Counted from the stretch's first letter, positions 1 through 8,621 are shown. The stretch is DNA of 64,000 nt from Clostridia bacterium (GCA_017456545.1 JAFTJE010000019.1:62001-126000); one strand, 5' to 3'. Notes: generated from the letters alone by a model not told the origin. Program-made: numbers and translations.

Positions 1-1
1 T

Positions 2-193
2 TTACTTTTGTTCTTTGGTATAAAGGTTGTTTCCAGTGTAGAGTCAATAGGCGAGATACTTATTTTCCCATGGTGGGCAGCACTACTTACCTTCGGAGCT
101 ATTGCACTGTTCAGACTGGTGTTCTCCATGATACCGATTCTTACTATTAACCGTAAGCCACCTGCACAAATGGCAGCTAACTACGACTTCTAA
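2..193 (+). CDS. C-terminal end of an FtsX-like ABC transporter permease (5' partial)
   Basis: The window opens inside this frame; there is no stop between base 2 and the TAA at 191-193, so the true start lies upstream. The visible 63 residues hold one strongly hydrophobic membrane segment (around WWAALLTFGAIALFRLVFSM) and end in a short basic tail, RKPPAQMAANYDF. A last transmembrane helix followed by a basic R-K-x-P-A motif and a tail ending in YD plus a hydrophobic residue is typical of FtsX/MacB-type permeases, which work with an ATPase in the membrane. The call rests on that ending only, so other multi-pass proteins are possible. A strong hairpin terminator follows. Confidence 0.5.
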   Translation, partial: LLLFFGIKVVSSVESIGEILIFPWWAALLTFGAIALFRLVFSMIPILTINRKPPAQMAANYDF

Positions 194-253
194 AAATCGG
201 TAATTTCTTGCTGTGCTTGAATAGGGCATAACAAACTGTAATATGATGAAACC

Positions 254-291
254 CCCCGGGGAGTGTCGTATTTTCACTCCTCGGGGCTTTT
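254..291. terminator. Bidirectional intrinsic terminator between the permease and gpr
   Basis: A 12-base GC-rich arm at 254-265 pairs with 275-286 with one G-U wobble, around a T-rich loop, and TTTT follows on the plus strand. It lies between the convergent ends of the permease gene and gpr. Confidence 0.85.
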
Positions 292-1048
292 ATCTGTAAT
301 AAGCCTTCTTAATCCCGTCGGATATTATGCTTGCCATACTATCAATTGATATATCGATATCAATAGGAGAAACATAATAACCCACAGCTGTCTCATTATC
401 GGTGATTGAACCAAGGTCAGTAACTGTGGGTACCCCTATGGCAATAACAGGAATACCCAAAGTGGACTTGCTTATTTCATACTTGTGATTTCCAACACCA
501 CTACCGGGCATAATGCCGTTGACAGAAAGCTGTATAGTCGTTGAAAGCCTTTCTATGCTTATGGCACAGAGAGAATCTATTATTATAACCAGATTCGGGT
601 GGAGTATGCTACCTGCTGAGCTAATTAAGTCAAGGGAGGAAAAACCGCTTTGTCCCTCCACACCTGTGGCAAGTGTAGCAATTTTTTTGTTATCGGAATC
701 AATGTGGGCAGTGGGGAATAACAAATCTATTACAGACGGCCCGAGAGAATCCGATGTTATTTTTCTGTTACCAAGTCCCACTATCAGTATTCTATCCGTT
801 TTAATTTTTTGACCTTCGGTAATGATTTTTAAGCAGTGGGAAACAGCATATGAGACCTTGCTTGAATAATCATCCTCGTACTGCCAGCATTTACCTGTGT
901 ATATAGTTATACACTCTGTCTTTTTTGTGTGCTTTGATATTGAAAAAATTGTACTTATTCCGTTTATTTCCTCAAGGATTACATTATATTCGGATTTTTT
1001 GTTTTGAGGTGCCTCACAGGCAAGATCAGTACGGTAAAAATTTTTCAT
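290..1048 (-). CDS. gpr: Germination protease Gpr (spore endopeptidase)
   Basis: Gpr degrades the small acid-soluble proteins that protect spore DNA, early in germination. The 252-residue product opens with FYRTDLACEAP, the zymogen-like start of the family. GLGNRKITSDSLGP (about 92-104) and IIDSL (155-159) carry two aspartates, D100 and D158, that probably match the catalytic aspartates of the Bacillus enzyme. PGSGVGNHKYEIS and TLGIPVIAIGVPTV are near-invariant family blocks. I start at the ATG at 1048 because AGAGGT lies just upstream and the family N-terminus begins there; an in-frame start at 1153 would add unrelated residues. At 252 residues it is short for the family (usually more than 300). 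It diverges from the DUF4364 gene. Confidence 0.93.
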   Translation of the reverse strand: MKNFYRTDLACEAPQNKKSEYNVILEEINGISTIFSISKHTKKTECITIYTGKCWQYEDDYSSKVSYAVSHCLKIITEGQKIKTDRILIVGLGNRKITSDSLGPSVIDLLFPTAHIDSDNKKIATLATGVEGQSGFSSLDLISSAGSILHPNLVIIIDSLCAISIERLSTTIQLSVNGIMPGSGVGNHKYEISKSTLGIPVIAIGVPTVTDLGSITDNETAVGYYVSPIDIDISIDSMASIISDGIKKAYYR

Positions 1049-1075
1049 AAAAGACCTCTTTTTTGTATTTTTAAG

Positions 1076-1104
1076 TTGAATACACGGATAAAATGTGTTA
1101 TTAT
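1076..1104 (+). promoter_or_regulatory. Sigma-A-type promoter for the DUF4364 gene
   Basis: TTGAAT (1076-1081) and TATTAT (1099-1104) are separated by 17 bases. A perfect TATAAT overlaps at 1104-1109 but would lack a good -35. Confidence 0.6.
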
Positions 1105-1155
1105 ATAATGTAATAAAGTAAGTTTTGGCTGAAAACAGAATAGAGGGGAACATAA

Positions 1156-1710
1156 ATGAGTAATTTTATGAAGGACAAAAATGAGATAAAAATATTCATA
1201 CTATACCTTATGGATAGGATAGGCTATCCTGTAAAATTCAATGATGTATGCAGTATTTTATATCAGGAGAATATTGTAAGCTATTTTGAATGTGGAGATT
1301 GCTTTACAGAGCTTGTTGATGCAAATCATATAACCGAGCTCCCGAAGGAAGAGGGTGAGGAGGAGAGCTTATATATCGTCTCTCCTACAGGAAAGACCAT
1401 AGCAGTAGAGCTTAGTGATACTATATCCGCAAGCATCAGGGAATCCAGCTACAGAAGTGCCATAAGACATCTTTCCTTTGAGAAAAGAGGTGCAACTACA
1501 AACTCTTATATTAAAGCTCTCGATAACGGAAAGTATATGGTGCATTGTGAGATAGCTGAGCATGGCAGAAAGGTCCTTGATATTAATGTTGAGGTGGATT
1601 CTAAAATTGAAGCAGATAGAATGATCAGGAATTTTAATCGCCGTCCTGAAATTGTATATAGAGGAACTCTTGCTCTGGTATCAGGTGAGACAAACTATAT
1701 TTTTGAGTGA
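1156..1710 (+). CDS. DUF4364 family protein
   Basis: This 184-residue protein matches the DUF4364 family, which is common in Clostridia and has no settled function. The first 70 residues (KIFILYLMDRIGYPVKFNDV, then ECGDCFTELVDANHI) look like a winged-helix DNA-binding fold. The middle (SPTGKTIAVELSDTISASIRES) resembles the wing and dimer helix of PadR/MarR-like regulators, so a transcription-factor role is possible but not shown. The C-terminal half is predicted to be beta-rich. GAGGGGAA precedes the ATG at good spacing. The gene diverges from gpr and has its own promoter. Confidence 0.75.
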   Translation: MSNFMKDKNEIKIFILYLMDRIGYPVKFNDVCSILYQENIVSYFECGDCFTELVDANHITELPKEEGEEESLYIVSPTGKTIAVELSDTISASIRESSYRSAIRHLSFEKRGATTNSYIKALDNGKYMVHCEIAEHGRKVLDINVEVDSKIEADRMIRNFNRRPEIVYRGTLALVSGETNYIFE

Positions 1711-1802
1711 CACAATTCTTGAGGAATAATTGATTTATTGTTTATTTTACACAAAAAATATCAAAAAAATCTGTTATTTTTCAAAAATATGTGAAAAAGT
1801 GC

Positions 1803-1831
1803 TTGACATAGAGCTTCTGAATTGATATAAT
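1803..1831 (+). promoter_or_regulatory. Consensus sigma-A promoter for the SigH-like gene
   Basis: TTGACA (1803-1808), a 17-base spacer and TATAAT (1826-1831) match consensus exactly. TG one base before the -10 makes it an extended -10. It lies 24 bases before the start codon. Confidence 0.85.
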
Positions 1832-1854
1832 GTAGTATGTGATGGAGTAGATAT

Positions 1855-2409
1855 ATGGAAGAAATTTTGCAAGATATTATTAAAGCTAAGGCAGGGGATA
1901 GCCGTTCCTTTGAAGCTCTTGTTAAAAAATTTGACCCTATGATTAGAAGTATGGCCAAAAAGTACTCCAATATGTGCAATATGCCATCACAAATGTTTGA
2001 TGACTTTCTTCAGGAGGGTAAGGTAGCTTTTTATAATGCTGTTAATACCTATCGTGAGGATAGCGATATAACCTTTGGTGCATATTCAAAGGTTTGCGTG
2101 CGTAACAGGCTTGTGTCTTGCGTACGGTCGGCAAACTCTAAAAAAAGACTAAGACGCTCTGATTCAAAAGATAACTACGACTTAGATAATCCACAGGATA
2201 ACCTGATAGCGCGAGAACTTGAAAAGAAACTTTTTTCCCTTGCTCAGGATTGCCTTTCGCCGTATGAAAAAAAGATTTTCACCCACTATATGAACGGTGA
2301 AAGGGCAAAAGAGATCTCTTTGAAGGTCAACAGGAGCGAAAGGTCCGTTAATAATGCCATTTACAGAATTAAGGCAAAATTAAAACGGACAACCAACAGT
2401 GGTACTTAG
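1855..2409 (+). CDS. Sigma-70 family RNA polymerase sigma factor, SigH-like
   Basis: A 184-residue sigma factor with region 2 (about 20-85; FDDFLQEGKVAFYNAVNTY is the core-binding and -10 recognition stretch) and region 4 (about 125-175; a helix-turn-helix around AKEISLKVNRSERSVNNAI). Size and sequence resemble SigH (Spo0H), which directs early sporulation transcription. In Bacillus and many Clostridia sigH lies close to rlmB, and rlmB follows here after one small gene, which supports the call. The region 2.4 stretch is not a close textbook match, so I keep it as SigH-like and give no symbol. GGAG lies 7 bases before the ATG. Confidence 0.75.
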   Translation: MEEILQDIIKAKAGDSRSFEALVKKFDPMIRSMAKKYSNMCNMPSQMFDDFLQEGKVAFYNAVNTYREDSDITFGAYSKVCVRNRLVSCVRSANSKKRLRRSDSKDNYDLDNPQDNLIARELEKKLFSLAQDCLSPYEKKIFTHYMNGERAKEISLKVNRSERSVNNAIYRIKAKLKRTTNSGT

Positions 2410-2457
2410 CTTCATGCTATGTATAAATTATTCTACCCAAATTAAGGAGAAAAAAGA

Positions 2458-2733
2458 ATGTTTCAGGACAAGACATTAAAGTGCAAAGATTGTGGTCAGG
2501 AATTTGTGTTCACAGCAGGTGAGCAGGAATTCTATCAGGAAAAGGGATTCCAGAACGAGCCCCAGAGATGTAAGGCTTGTAGAGATGCAAAGAAGAATGC
2601 AGCTAAGGCTCCCCGTGAGATGTTTACTACAACTTGTGCAAAGTGTGGTAAGGAAGCTAAGGTTCCTTTCCAGCCCAACAGCGACAGACCTGTATACTGC
2701 AGTGAGTGCTTCGCTGAAATGAAAAATCTCTAA
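2458..2733 (+). CDS. Small protein with two zinc-ribbon motifs
   Basis: The 91-residue product has two Cys4 motifs. The first is CKDC, 25 residues, CKAC (residues 9-40), like the probable zinc-ribbon family zf_Tbcl. The second is CAKC, exactly 17 residues, CSEC (about 60-84), which fits the CxxC-x17-CxxC domain. Such small proteins are common in Clostridia and of unknown function; nucleic-acid or protein binding through structural zinc is the usual inference. AAGGAG precedes the ATG. The gene follows the SigH-like gene by 48 bases and may share its transcript. A second frame inside it (2492-2722) is a shadow. Confidence 0.85.
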   Translation: MFQDKTLKCKDCGQEFVFTAGEQEFYQEKGFQNEPQRCKACRDAKKNAAKAPREMFTTTCAKCGKEAKVPFQPNSDRPVYCSECFAEMKNL

Positions 2734-2760
2734 TATTTCGCTATACGGGAATATCTGAAG

Positions 2761-2850
2761 AAGACGCTTGCGTCTTTATTAACATATATTTTTGTTTCAA
2801 AAATTTAGGATTTGATGAAAACGGACTTTTACGGTTAAAGGTCCGTTTTT
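2761..2850 (+). terminator. Terminator region after the zinc-ribbon gene
   Basis: There are two hairpins. A small one at 2761-2776 (AAGACG, loop CTTG, CGTCTT) is followed by TATT. A stronger one at 2821-2846 pairs ACGGAC with GTCCGT around an A/T-rich stem and is followed by a long T tract. The second is the likely terminator. Confidence 0.75.
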
Positions 2851-2870
2851 ATTTTTTTTGAAAAAGGTCT

Positions 2871-2898
2871 GTACAAAACAATATTAATATGATAAAAT
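2871..2898 (+). promoter_or_regulatory. Possible promoter for rlmB
   Basis: TGTACA (2871-2876), a 16-base spacer and TAAAAT (2893-2898), with TGA directly before the -10 forming an extended TGnTAAAAT element. The -35 is weak. Confidence 0.45.
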
Positions 2899-2934
2899 AA
2901 CTGTGTATAATTATATAATATCAAGGTGATGAAA

Positions 2935-3798
2935 TTGAAAAACGATAAGAGATTTACTAAAGTTGATAACACGGGATTCCGAAAAAATAGGAATGACGCC
3001 AAAAATAGCTATTCCGGCCCCCGTTTTGACGACGATAAACCAATAGATTCCGAAAATGAGCTTAGTGGAGTAGTAAGTGGAAGGAACGCAGTTTCTGAGC
3101 TACTTAAATCGGATAGAGCAATTGATAAGATATATGTGCGTAAGGGAAATCATGAGGGGTCAGTAACAGTTATAGTAGCGAAGGCTCTGGAGAAAAAAAT
3201 CCCCGTTGTTGAGGTTGAGCAGAGAAAGCTTGATTTTATAAGTGGTGGGACAAACCATCAGGGCGTTGTAGCAATGGCAGCTATGAAGGACTATGTGGAT
3301 GTTGACGAAATCCTTGCAATAGCAGAAGAAAGGGGTGAAAAGCCTCTTGTAGTTATATGTGACTGTATTGAGGACCCTCATAATCTCGGTGCAATTATCA
3401 GATGTGCCGAGTGCTCAGGTGCTCACGGTATTATAATTCCTAAGCGTCACGCAGTGGGAATTACCCCTGCTGTTTATAAATCCTCTGCCGGGGCTATAGA
3501 GCATATGGCTATTGCCAAGGTTTCAAATATAGCCACAACAATAGAGGAGCTTAAGAAAAAAGGATTGTGGATTTTTGCCTGTGAGGCAGGAGGAACTCCT
3601 TATTATGAGACTGATTTTGATTGTCCCACTGCCATCATTCTTGGCTCGGAGGGTAACGGAGTAGGTAAGCTGATAAAGGAGAGAAGTGATTATATCGTAT
3701 CTATTCCAATGTATGGAAAGGTAAACTCGCTTAATGTTTCAACTGCTGCATCGGTAATCCTTTGCCACGCTGCAAGAATTCAAAGGGAGGGTAAATAA
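2935..3798 (+). CDS. rlmB: 23S rRNA 2'-O-ribose methyltransferase, TrmH/SpoU family (RlmB-like)
   Basis: RlmB methylates the 2'-OH of G2251 in the peptidyl-transferase loop of 23S rRNA using S-adenosylmethionine. The protein has an N-terminal substrate-binding domain (from GRNAVSELLK) and a knotted SPOUT domain with all three motifs: DPHNLGAIIR, IILGSEGNGV and IPMYGKVNSLNVSTAASV. An extra basic N-terminal stretch of about 45 residues precedes the first domain. The start is not obvious. GTG at 2926 and ATG at 2929 sit on or against the Shine-Dalgarno AAGG (2923-2926), whereas TTG at 2935 is 8 bases from it, so I choose TTG and a 287-residue protein. TrmH relatives that modify tRNA look similar. 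Confidence 0.88.
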   Translation: MKNDKRFTKVDNTGFRKNRNDAKNSYSGPRFDDDKPIDSENELSGVVSGRNAVSELLKSDRAIDKIYVRKGNHEGSVTVIVAKALEKKIPVVEVEQRKLDFISGGTNHQGVVAMAAMKDYVDVDEILAIAEERGEKPLVVICDCIEDPHNLGAIIRCAECSGAHGIIIPKRHAVGITPAVYKSSAGAIEHMAIAKVSNIATTIEELKKKGLWIFACEAGGTPYYETDFDCPTAIILGSEGNGVGKLIKERSDYIVSIPMYGKVNSLNVSTAASVILCHAARIQREGK

Positions 3799-3799
3799 T

Positions 3800-5980
3800 A
3801 TGGAAGATAAATTCAGCCAGCTTGAAATGGATGTTGGCGATGTCGAAAGAGTGGAAACGGAGCTTTTCGGCACTGAAAAAGAAAGAAAGCCATATCGCAG
3901 GTACCCATCTAATATGAAAATAGACGAATCTCAGATAATTGATGATCCCGAGGAGGATTCTGAGATTGAGCTTGTTTCTCCCAATGAGGAGATATTCAAG
4001 AAGGTCTCCGGCTCAATAAGAAGAAGTGGAGAGGATAGGGAAATCCCTGATTCTGCATGGAATCGTAAGGATGAAAGTGGGGATTATAATCCGAAATTCG
4101 ATGATACCTATGCCAATACTACGGAAACAGAGCATAGCTTTATGAAGACCTTTGGTATGCTTGAAACCCGTAAGAGTGTAAGCATGGAGGAAACAAATCA
4201 GACTACAAAGGAGATAGAGGCACTTCAGGGCGATATTCATTCTGATTACTACGAGTATACCGACAGACAGCAGAGGAAAGAAATAATCGGCATGTACAAG
4301 TATGCAAAAAGGTCTATAAAAATTAAAATGATAATTGCTTCTGTTTTTGCCGTTATGCTTCTGTTTTTGGAAAATATAAGCTTCTTTTCAAAAAGTCTTT
4401 ATGACAGCATAGGAATTGGAGAGCATCCGTATATATTCTTCTTTGTAGATTTGGGTATTCTTCTTGCCTGTATGGGCTGTGCATACGAGCAGTTGTATTA
4501 CGGAGGAAGATCAATACTTGCTAAGGAGCATATTCCCGAGAGCATTTCTGTTTATGCATGCTTAATCAGTATCGCATACTCCTTGATAACACTTATATTT
4601 GTTCCCTTTGGATTTCAGCAGAAGCTATATAATTTCCCGGTAGCCTTTGTTTGCGTTTTGTCTCTTGTGTATTCATACACAAATGTTATAAGGGAAAAAT
4701 ACGGATTTAGTGTAGTATCTTCAAAGGATGCGAAGTTTGTTATTAATAAGCTATCCTCCGATGATGCGGAAACAGAGTATGAGACCTTTACAACCACAGG
4801 TGATGATATATCAGGTAACATCAATATAGTAAAGATAGATAAGGCAAATTTTGTAAAGGGATATTTCGCAAGGACAAATCAGCCTGCCGATGTAAAAAAT
4901 GCTATGGATGTTTACTCACTTGCATCGCTTATTGCTCCTTTAGTGCTTTTTGTTATAGCAATTATCCGTGGGTATATATTTACGGATGCTCTTGCAGTAT
5001 GGTATGAGGGCTTTTTATTGGCACTTCCCGTGGGCTTCTTGTTTACATACAGTATTCCGTTCCTTATGGGAAATAAAAAGCTTTTTAATGACGAGGTAGC
5101 CATTATAGGTGAGGATGCAATTAAAGAGTTTTCCGATATCAGAGTAGTTTCTGTAAATGATACAACAGCATTTCCCCCATACAATGTAAAGCTGCAGAAT
5201 TTTAAGGTATACAGTGATTTCAATATTGAAAAGGTGCTTTACTATGCTGCCAGTGGATTCAGCGTTGTGGGAGGACCCTTGGCTGATGTGTTTGATTTAG
5301 CTACAAGAGATGCAATGCAGAAGAGTAAGCGTACAAAGTTTATCTGCGGTGCCAGAAGCTACTTTTGTGTAAAGGTAGACAATGATACTCTTATATTTGC
5401 CGACAGATACGGAATGGCATCTCAGGGAATAGATGTTCCCGTAGAGAAGGATGATACTAATGAAAATTTGAGTATTATGTTTATGGCGTGCAACGGTACT
5501 CTTTGTGCAAAAATGTATATCAATTATATGATAGATGTGGACTTTGCCGAAACTGTACGCACGCTTAACAAAAACGGCACAGCAGTTATGATAAGGACCT
5601 TTGACCCAAATATCAATAATGAGATTATTAAAAAGCAGACAATATTCAAAAAGTCCGAGCTTTGCGTTATAAAGCTTAACAGCAGTGACCAGATATCAAA
5701 AACAGTAGATAAAATAGACAGTGGAATAGTATCAAAGGGACGCTCCAGATCCTTACTAAAGGCTATTCCCGTATGCAAGAATATAACAAAAACAAGAAAG
5801 GCTTCTTTGATAGTCAAGGTAATAAGCTCCCTTACCGGACTTGTACTTCTCGGACTTACGGTATTTGGTCTTTTTGGCTTGACTCCGTTTGTACCACCGG
5901 TATTTGTGGGACTGTTTTACATACCGTGGATGTTACTTACATTGGCAATCAGTGGAATAAACCTTTCGAGGATAAGGTAA
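3800..5980 (+). CDS. Membrane protein resembling a catalytically dead P-type (P1B-like) ATPase
   Basis: The 726-residue product has an acidic N-terminal region (1-165) without predicted membrane segments. It then has eight hydrophobic segments grouped 4+2+2 (about 174-195, 210-230, 250-270, 279-297, 371-394, 396-420, 669-693, 697-720). This is the P1B-ATPase plan, with actuator-like loop 298-368 and P/N-like loop 421-665. EVAIIGEDAIKEFSDI (432-447) lines up with the family stretch before DKTGTLT, but at that motif the protein reads NDTTAFP (453-459), putting Asn where the phosphorylated Asp should be. IPF (419-421) replaces the CPC-type motif, MIRTFDPN (597-604) replaces MLTGDN, and neither TGE nor GDGxND is visible. 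Ion pumping is therefore unlikely and the role is unknown. It starts 1 base after rlmB with GGGAGG upstream, and its stop touches the next ATG. Confidence 0.6.
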   Translation: MEDKFSQLEMDVGDVERVETELFGTEKERKPYRRYPSNMKIDESQIIDDPEEDSEIELVSPNEEIFKKVSGSIRRSGEDREIPDSAWNRKDESGDYNPKFDDTYANTTETEHSFMKTFGMLETRKSVSMEETNQTTKEIEALQGDIHSDYYEYTDRQQRKEIIGMYKYAKRSIKIKMIIASVFAVMLLFLENISFFSKSLYDSIGIGEHPYIFFFVDLGILLACMGCAYEQLYYGGRSILAKEHIPESISVYACLISIAYSLITLIFVPFGFQQKLYNFPVAFVCVLSLVYSYTNVIREKYGFSVVSSKDAKFVINKLSSDDAETEYETFTTTGDDISGNINIVKIDKANFVKGYFARTNQPADVKNAMDVYSLASLIAPLVLFVIAIIRGYIFTDALAVWYEGFLLALPVGFLFTYSIPFLMGNKKLFNDEVAIIGEDAIKEFSDIRVVSVNDTTAFPPYNVKLQNFKVYSDFNIEKVLYYAASGFSVVGGPLADVFDLATRDAMQKSKRTKFICGARSYFCVKVDNDTLIFADRYGMASQGIDVPVEKDDTNENLSIMFMACNGTLCAKMYINYMIDVDFAETVRTLNKNGTAVMIRTFDPNINNEIIKKQTIFKKSELCVIKLNSSDQISKTVDKIDSGIVSKGRSRSLLKAIPVCKNITKTRKASLIVKVISSLTGLVLLGLTVFGLFGLTPFVPPVFVGLFYIPWMLLTLAISGINLSRIR

Positions 5981-7828
5981 ATGAACAATTTAAGCACAAT
6001 ATTAAAATCCGTATCCAAGCCGGGCAGATATACAGGTGGTGAATACGGACAGATTATTAAGGATAAAGAGAAGGTGAGTCTTCGTGTTGCCTTCTGCTTT
6101 CCCGATACATACGAAATAGGTATGTCAAATCTGGGAGTACGCATTCTATACGGTGCCATAAACCAAATGGAGGGCGTATGGTGTGAGAGAGTATATGCTC
6201 CCTGGCCCGATATGGAGGACAAAATGAGGGAGTACAATATTCCTCTGTTTGCTCTTGAAAGCAAGGACTCCGTAAAGGATTTTGACATAATTGCCACATC
6301 GCTGCAATATGAATTATGCTATACCACAGCTGTAAATATGATTGACCTTGCCGGACTTCCCATATTCGCAAGGGAAAGAGGAGAGGATGCTCCCGTGCTT
6401 TTAGCCGGAGGTCCATGTGCGTATAATGCCGAGCCTGTTGCCGATTTCTACGATATTTTCAGTATTGGAGAGGGAGAAGAAGCATTACCCGAGCTTTGTG
6501 CTCTTATGAAAAAAATGAAGGAGGACGGCACTTACACAAAGACTGCATTCCTTCGTGAGGCGTCTCATCTTAAGGGATTTTATGTTCCTTCACTGTACAG
6601 TGTAGAGTATAATGAGGACGGTACAATTAAGTCATTTGAGCCGAAATATGAGGATGTTCCCAAAAGAGTGGAAAAGAGAATAGTAGCAGACTTAAATACC
6701 TCTTATTTTCCTACAAAGCCTGTTATGCCGTTTATAGAAACGGTCCATGACAGAATAATGTTAGAGACCTTTCGTGGGTGTATAAGAGGGTGTCGATTCT
6801 GCCAAGCGGGTATGGTATTCCGTCCTGTGCGTGAAAAGAGTGCAGAGGTGTTAAATGCTCAGGCAAAGGAAATTTTCAAAAATTCCGGCTACAATGAAAT
6901 TTCCTTGACATCACTTTCCATAAGTGACTATTCGTGCCTGTCTGATGCTACGGATTTACTTCTTGAATGGACAAACCCTGCTAAGATAAATTTGTCCTTG
7001 CCATCACTTCGTGCCGACAGCTTTACCAAGGAGCTTATGGAAAAGATAAGCACTGTAAGGCAGTCCGGACTCACCTTTGCCCCTGAGGCAGGAACGCAGA
7101 GACTTCGTGATGCTATAAATAAAAATTTATATGAGAGTGATCTTCTCAATGCTGTAAGATTGGCATTTGAGGGTGGCAAAAGCCTCGTAAAGCTTTATTT
7201 TATGAATGGACTGCCCACAGAGACCTATGAGGATATTGAGGGAATTTCAGTGCTTGCTAAGCATGTGGTTGATGAGTTTTATAAAATGCCTGTAAGACCG
7301 AAGAAGCCTGTCAGTGTAACCGTCAGTGTTTCCTGCTTTGTACCTAAGCCTCACACTCCGTTCCAATGGGAGCCACAGAATACTCTTGATGAGCTTTGCG
7401 AAAAGCAGAAATTTCTCGGTGAAAAAATAACCGACCGAAGAGTAAGGTATAATTGGCATGAGGCTAAGGTTTCACGCCTTGAGGCAGTATTTTCTAAGGG
7501 TAATCGCCGTCTTTCCAAGGCAATTGCATATGCTGTAGAGCATGGAATGAGATTTGATGCATGGGACGAATATTTTGACTACGATAAGTGGATGGATGTA
7601 TTCGATATGTGTGGCATAGATCCGTCTTTCTATGCAAATCGCAGAATGGACTATGACGAAATATTGCCGTGGGATGTTATTGATATAGGAGTAAGCAAAA
7701 AATTCCTTGTATCCGAGAGCAAAAAAGCGTATGAAAGCGTAACAACCCCCAACTGTAAGGAGAAATGCTCGGGCTGTGGAGCAAATAAATTGGGAGGAGA
7801 TGTAACATGGTGCCCCAAAATGAGATAA
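5981..7828 (+). CDS. TIGR03960 family B12-binding-like/radical SAM protein
   Basis: A 615-residue radical-SAM protein of the TIGR03960 family. The N-terminal part (about 30-180) resembles a B12-binding fold (FPDTYEIGMSNLGVRIL, then AGGPCAYNAEPVADFYD). The radical-SAM core follows, with C267, C271 and C274 (CIRGCRFC) as ligands of the 4Fe-4S cluster that cleaves S-adenosylmethionine. A Cys cluster near the C-terminus (CKEKCSGCGANK) could bind a second metal centre. The substrate is unproven; the family almost always travels with a DUF2344/TIGR03936 partner, as here, where the next gene overlaps it by 22 bases. The usual neighbours rng and rplU are absent. The ATG directly follows the previous stop, suggesting coupled translation. 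Confidence 0.9.
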   Translation: MNNLSTILKSVSKPGRYTGGEYGQIIKDKEKVSLRVAFCFPDTYEIGMSNLGVRILYGAINQMEGVWCERVYAPWPDMEDKMREYNIPLFALESKDSVKDFDIIATSLQYELCYTTAVNMIDLAGLPIFARERGEDAPVLLAGGPCAYNAEPVADFYDIFSIGEGEEALPELCALMKKMKEDGTYTKTAFLREASHLKGFYVPSLYSVEYNEDGTIKSFEPKYEDVPKRVEKRIVADLNTSYFPTKPVMPFIETVHDRIMLETFRGCIRGCRFCQAGMVFRPVREKSAEVLNAQAKEIFKNSGYNEISLTSLSISDYSCLSDATDLLLEWTNPAKINLSLPSLRADSFTKELMEKISTVRQSGLTFAPEAGTQRLRDAINKNLYESDLLNAVRLAFEGGKSLVKLYFMNGLPTETYEDIEGISVLAKHVVDEFYKMPVRPKKPVSVTVSVSCFVPKPHTPFQWEPQNTLDELCEKQKFLGEKITDRRVRYNWHEAKVSRLEAVFSKGNRRLSKAIAYAVEHGMRFDAWDEYFDYDKWMDVFDMCGIDPSFYANRRMDYDEILPWDVIDIGVSKKFLVSESKKAYESVTTPNCKEKCSGCGANKLGGDVTWCPKMR

Positions 7829-8493
7829 TTCCCATAAGAATAAAATTCAAAAAGTACGGCTCTCTTATGTACATTTCCCACCTCGATACTGCAAAAACCA
7901 TGCAGAGAATAATGCTTCGTGCAGGTATTGATATCTGGTACAGTGAGGGCTTTAATCCCCAACCGAAAATTGTATTTGCAGTACCTCTCCCCGTAGGTGT
8001 GGAGAGTGAATGTGAGTTTATGGATATCAAGATAAATTCATTTATGAGCTGTGAAGAAATTAAGGAACGCTTATCTCACAATATTCCCGATGAAATGAAG
8101 ATTATTTCCGTATATATTCCTGAGCAAAAGCTGAAAAATATAATCTATATAGATTATGAAATGGAAATTTGCTCTCCTTCCGTTGACATGGATACTGTAT
8201 CCGAAATAGAAAATCTTTTATCCGGTGATGTATTTGTTGTAAAAAAATCCAAGGGAACAGAGAAGGAAATCAATATAAAGGATTATATTAAATCCGTGTC
8301 CGTAAGGAATGAAAACGGAAAAATAAAGATTAACGCTGTTATATGTGCCGGAGGAGATAAAAACCTCAATCCTGAGCTTTTAATAGAAGCAATCAGAGCC
8401 AATACAAAGCTTTTGAACGGTAATCCCACAGAGGAATATTACTCAATTATGAGAAAGCGTATGCTATGTGAGGACCTTACCGAATTTAAGTAA
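7807..8493 (+). CDS. TIGR03936 family radical SAM-associated protein (DUF2344)
   Basis: This 228-residue protein is the usual partner of the TIGR03960 radical-SAM enzyme; in some species the two are fused. The family N-terminus is clear: IRIKFKKYGSLMYISHLD, then GFNPQPKIVFAVPLPVGVES. It has no radical-SAM cysteines and probably serves as an accessory or substrate-handling subunit, which is inference. It overlaps the upstream gene by 22 bases, so the two are co-translated. A terminator follows 10 bases after the stop. Confidence 0.88.
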   Translation: MVPQNEIIPIRIKFKKYGSLMYISHLDTAKTMQRIMLRAGIDIWYSEGFNPQPKIVFAVPLPVGVESECEFMDIKINSFMSCEEIKERLSHNIPDEMKIISVYIPEQKLKNIIYIDYEMEICSPSVDMDTVSEIENLLSGDVFVVKKSKGTEKEINIKDYIKSVSVRNENGKIKINAVICAGGDKNLNPELLIEAIRANTKLLNGNPTEEYYSIMRKRMLCEDLTEFK

Positions 8494-8503
8494 TTTCACA
8501 CAT

Positions 8504-8530
8504 AAAAGAGAGCAGAGATGCTCTCTTTTT
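8504..8530 (+). terminator. Intrinsic terminator
   Basis: An 11-base arm (8504-8514, AAAAGAGAGCA) pairs perfectly with 8519-8529 around a 4-base loop, and the T run continues to 8530. It ends the rlmB to DUF2344 operon. Confidence 0.85.
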
Positions 8531-8557
8531 ATACTTGTATATGGGAGTAATATAGCA

Positions 8558-8586
8558 TTGACATAGTAATAAAAAAACATTATAAT
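8558..8586 (+). promoter_or_regulatory. Consensus sigma-A promoter for the CotH-like gene
   Basis: TTGACA (8558-8563), 17 bases, TATAAT (8581-8586). The match is exact. Confidence 0.85.
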
Positions 8587-8621
8587 AAAAGTATAGAACG
8601 CTATAATACACGGAGGAAAAT

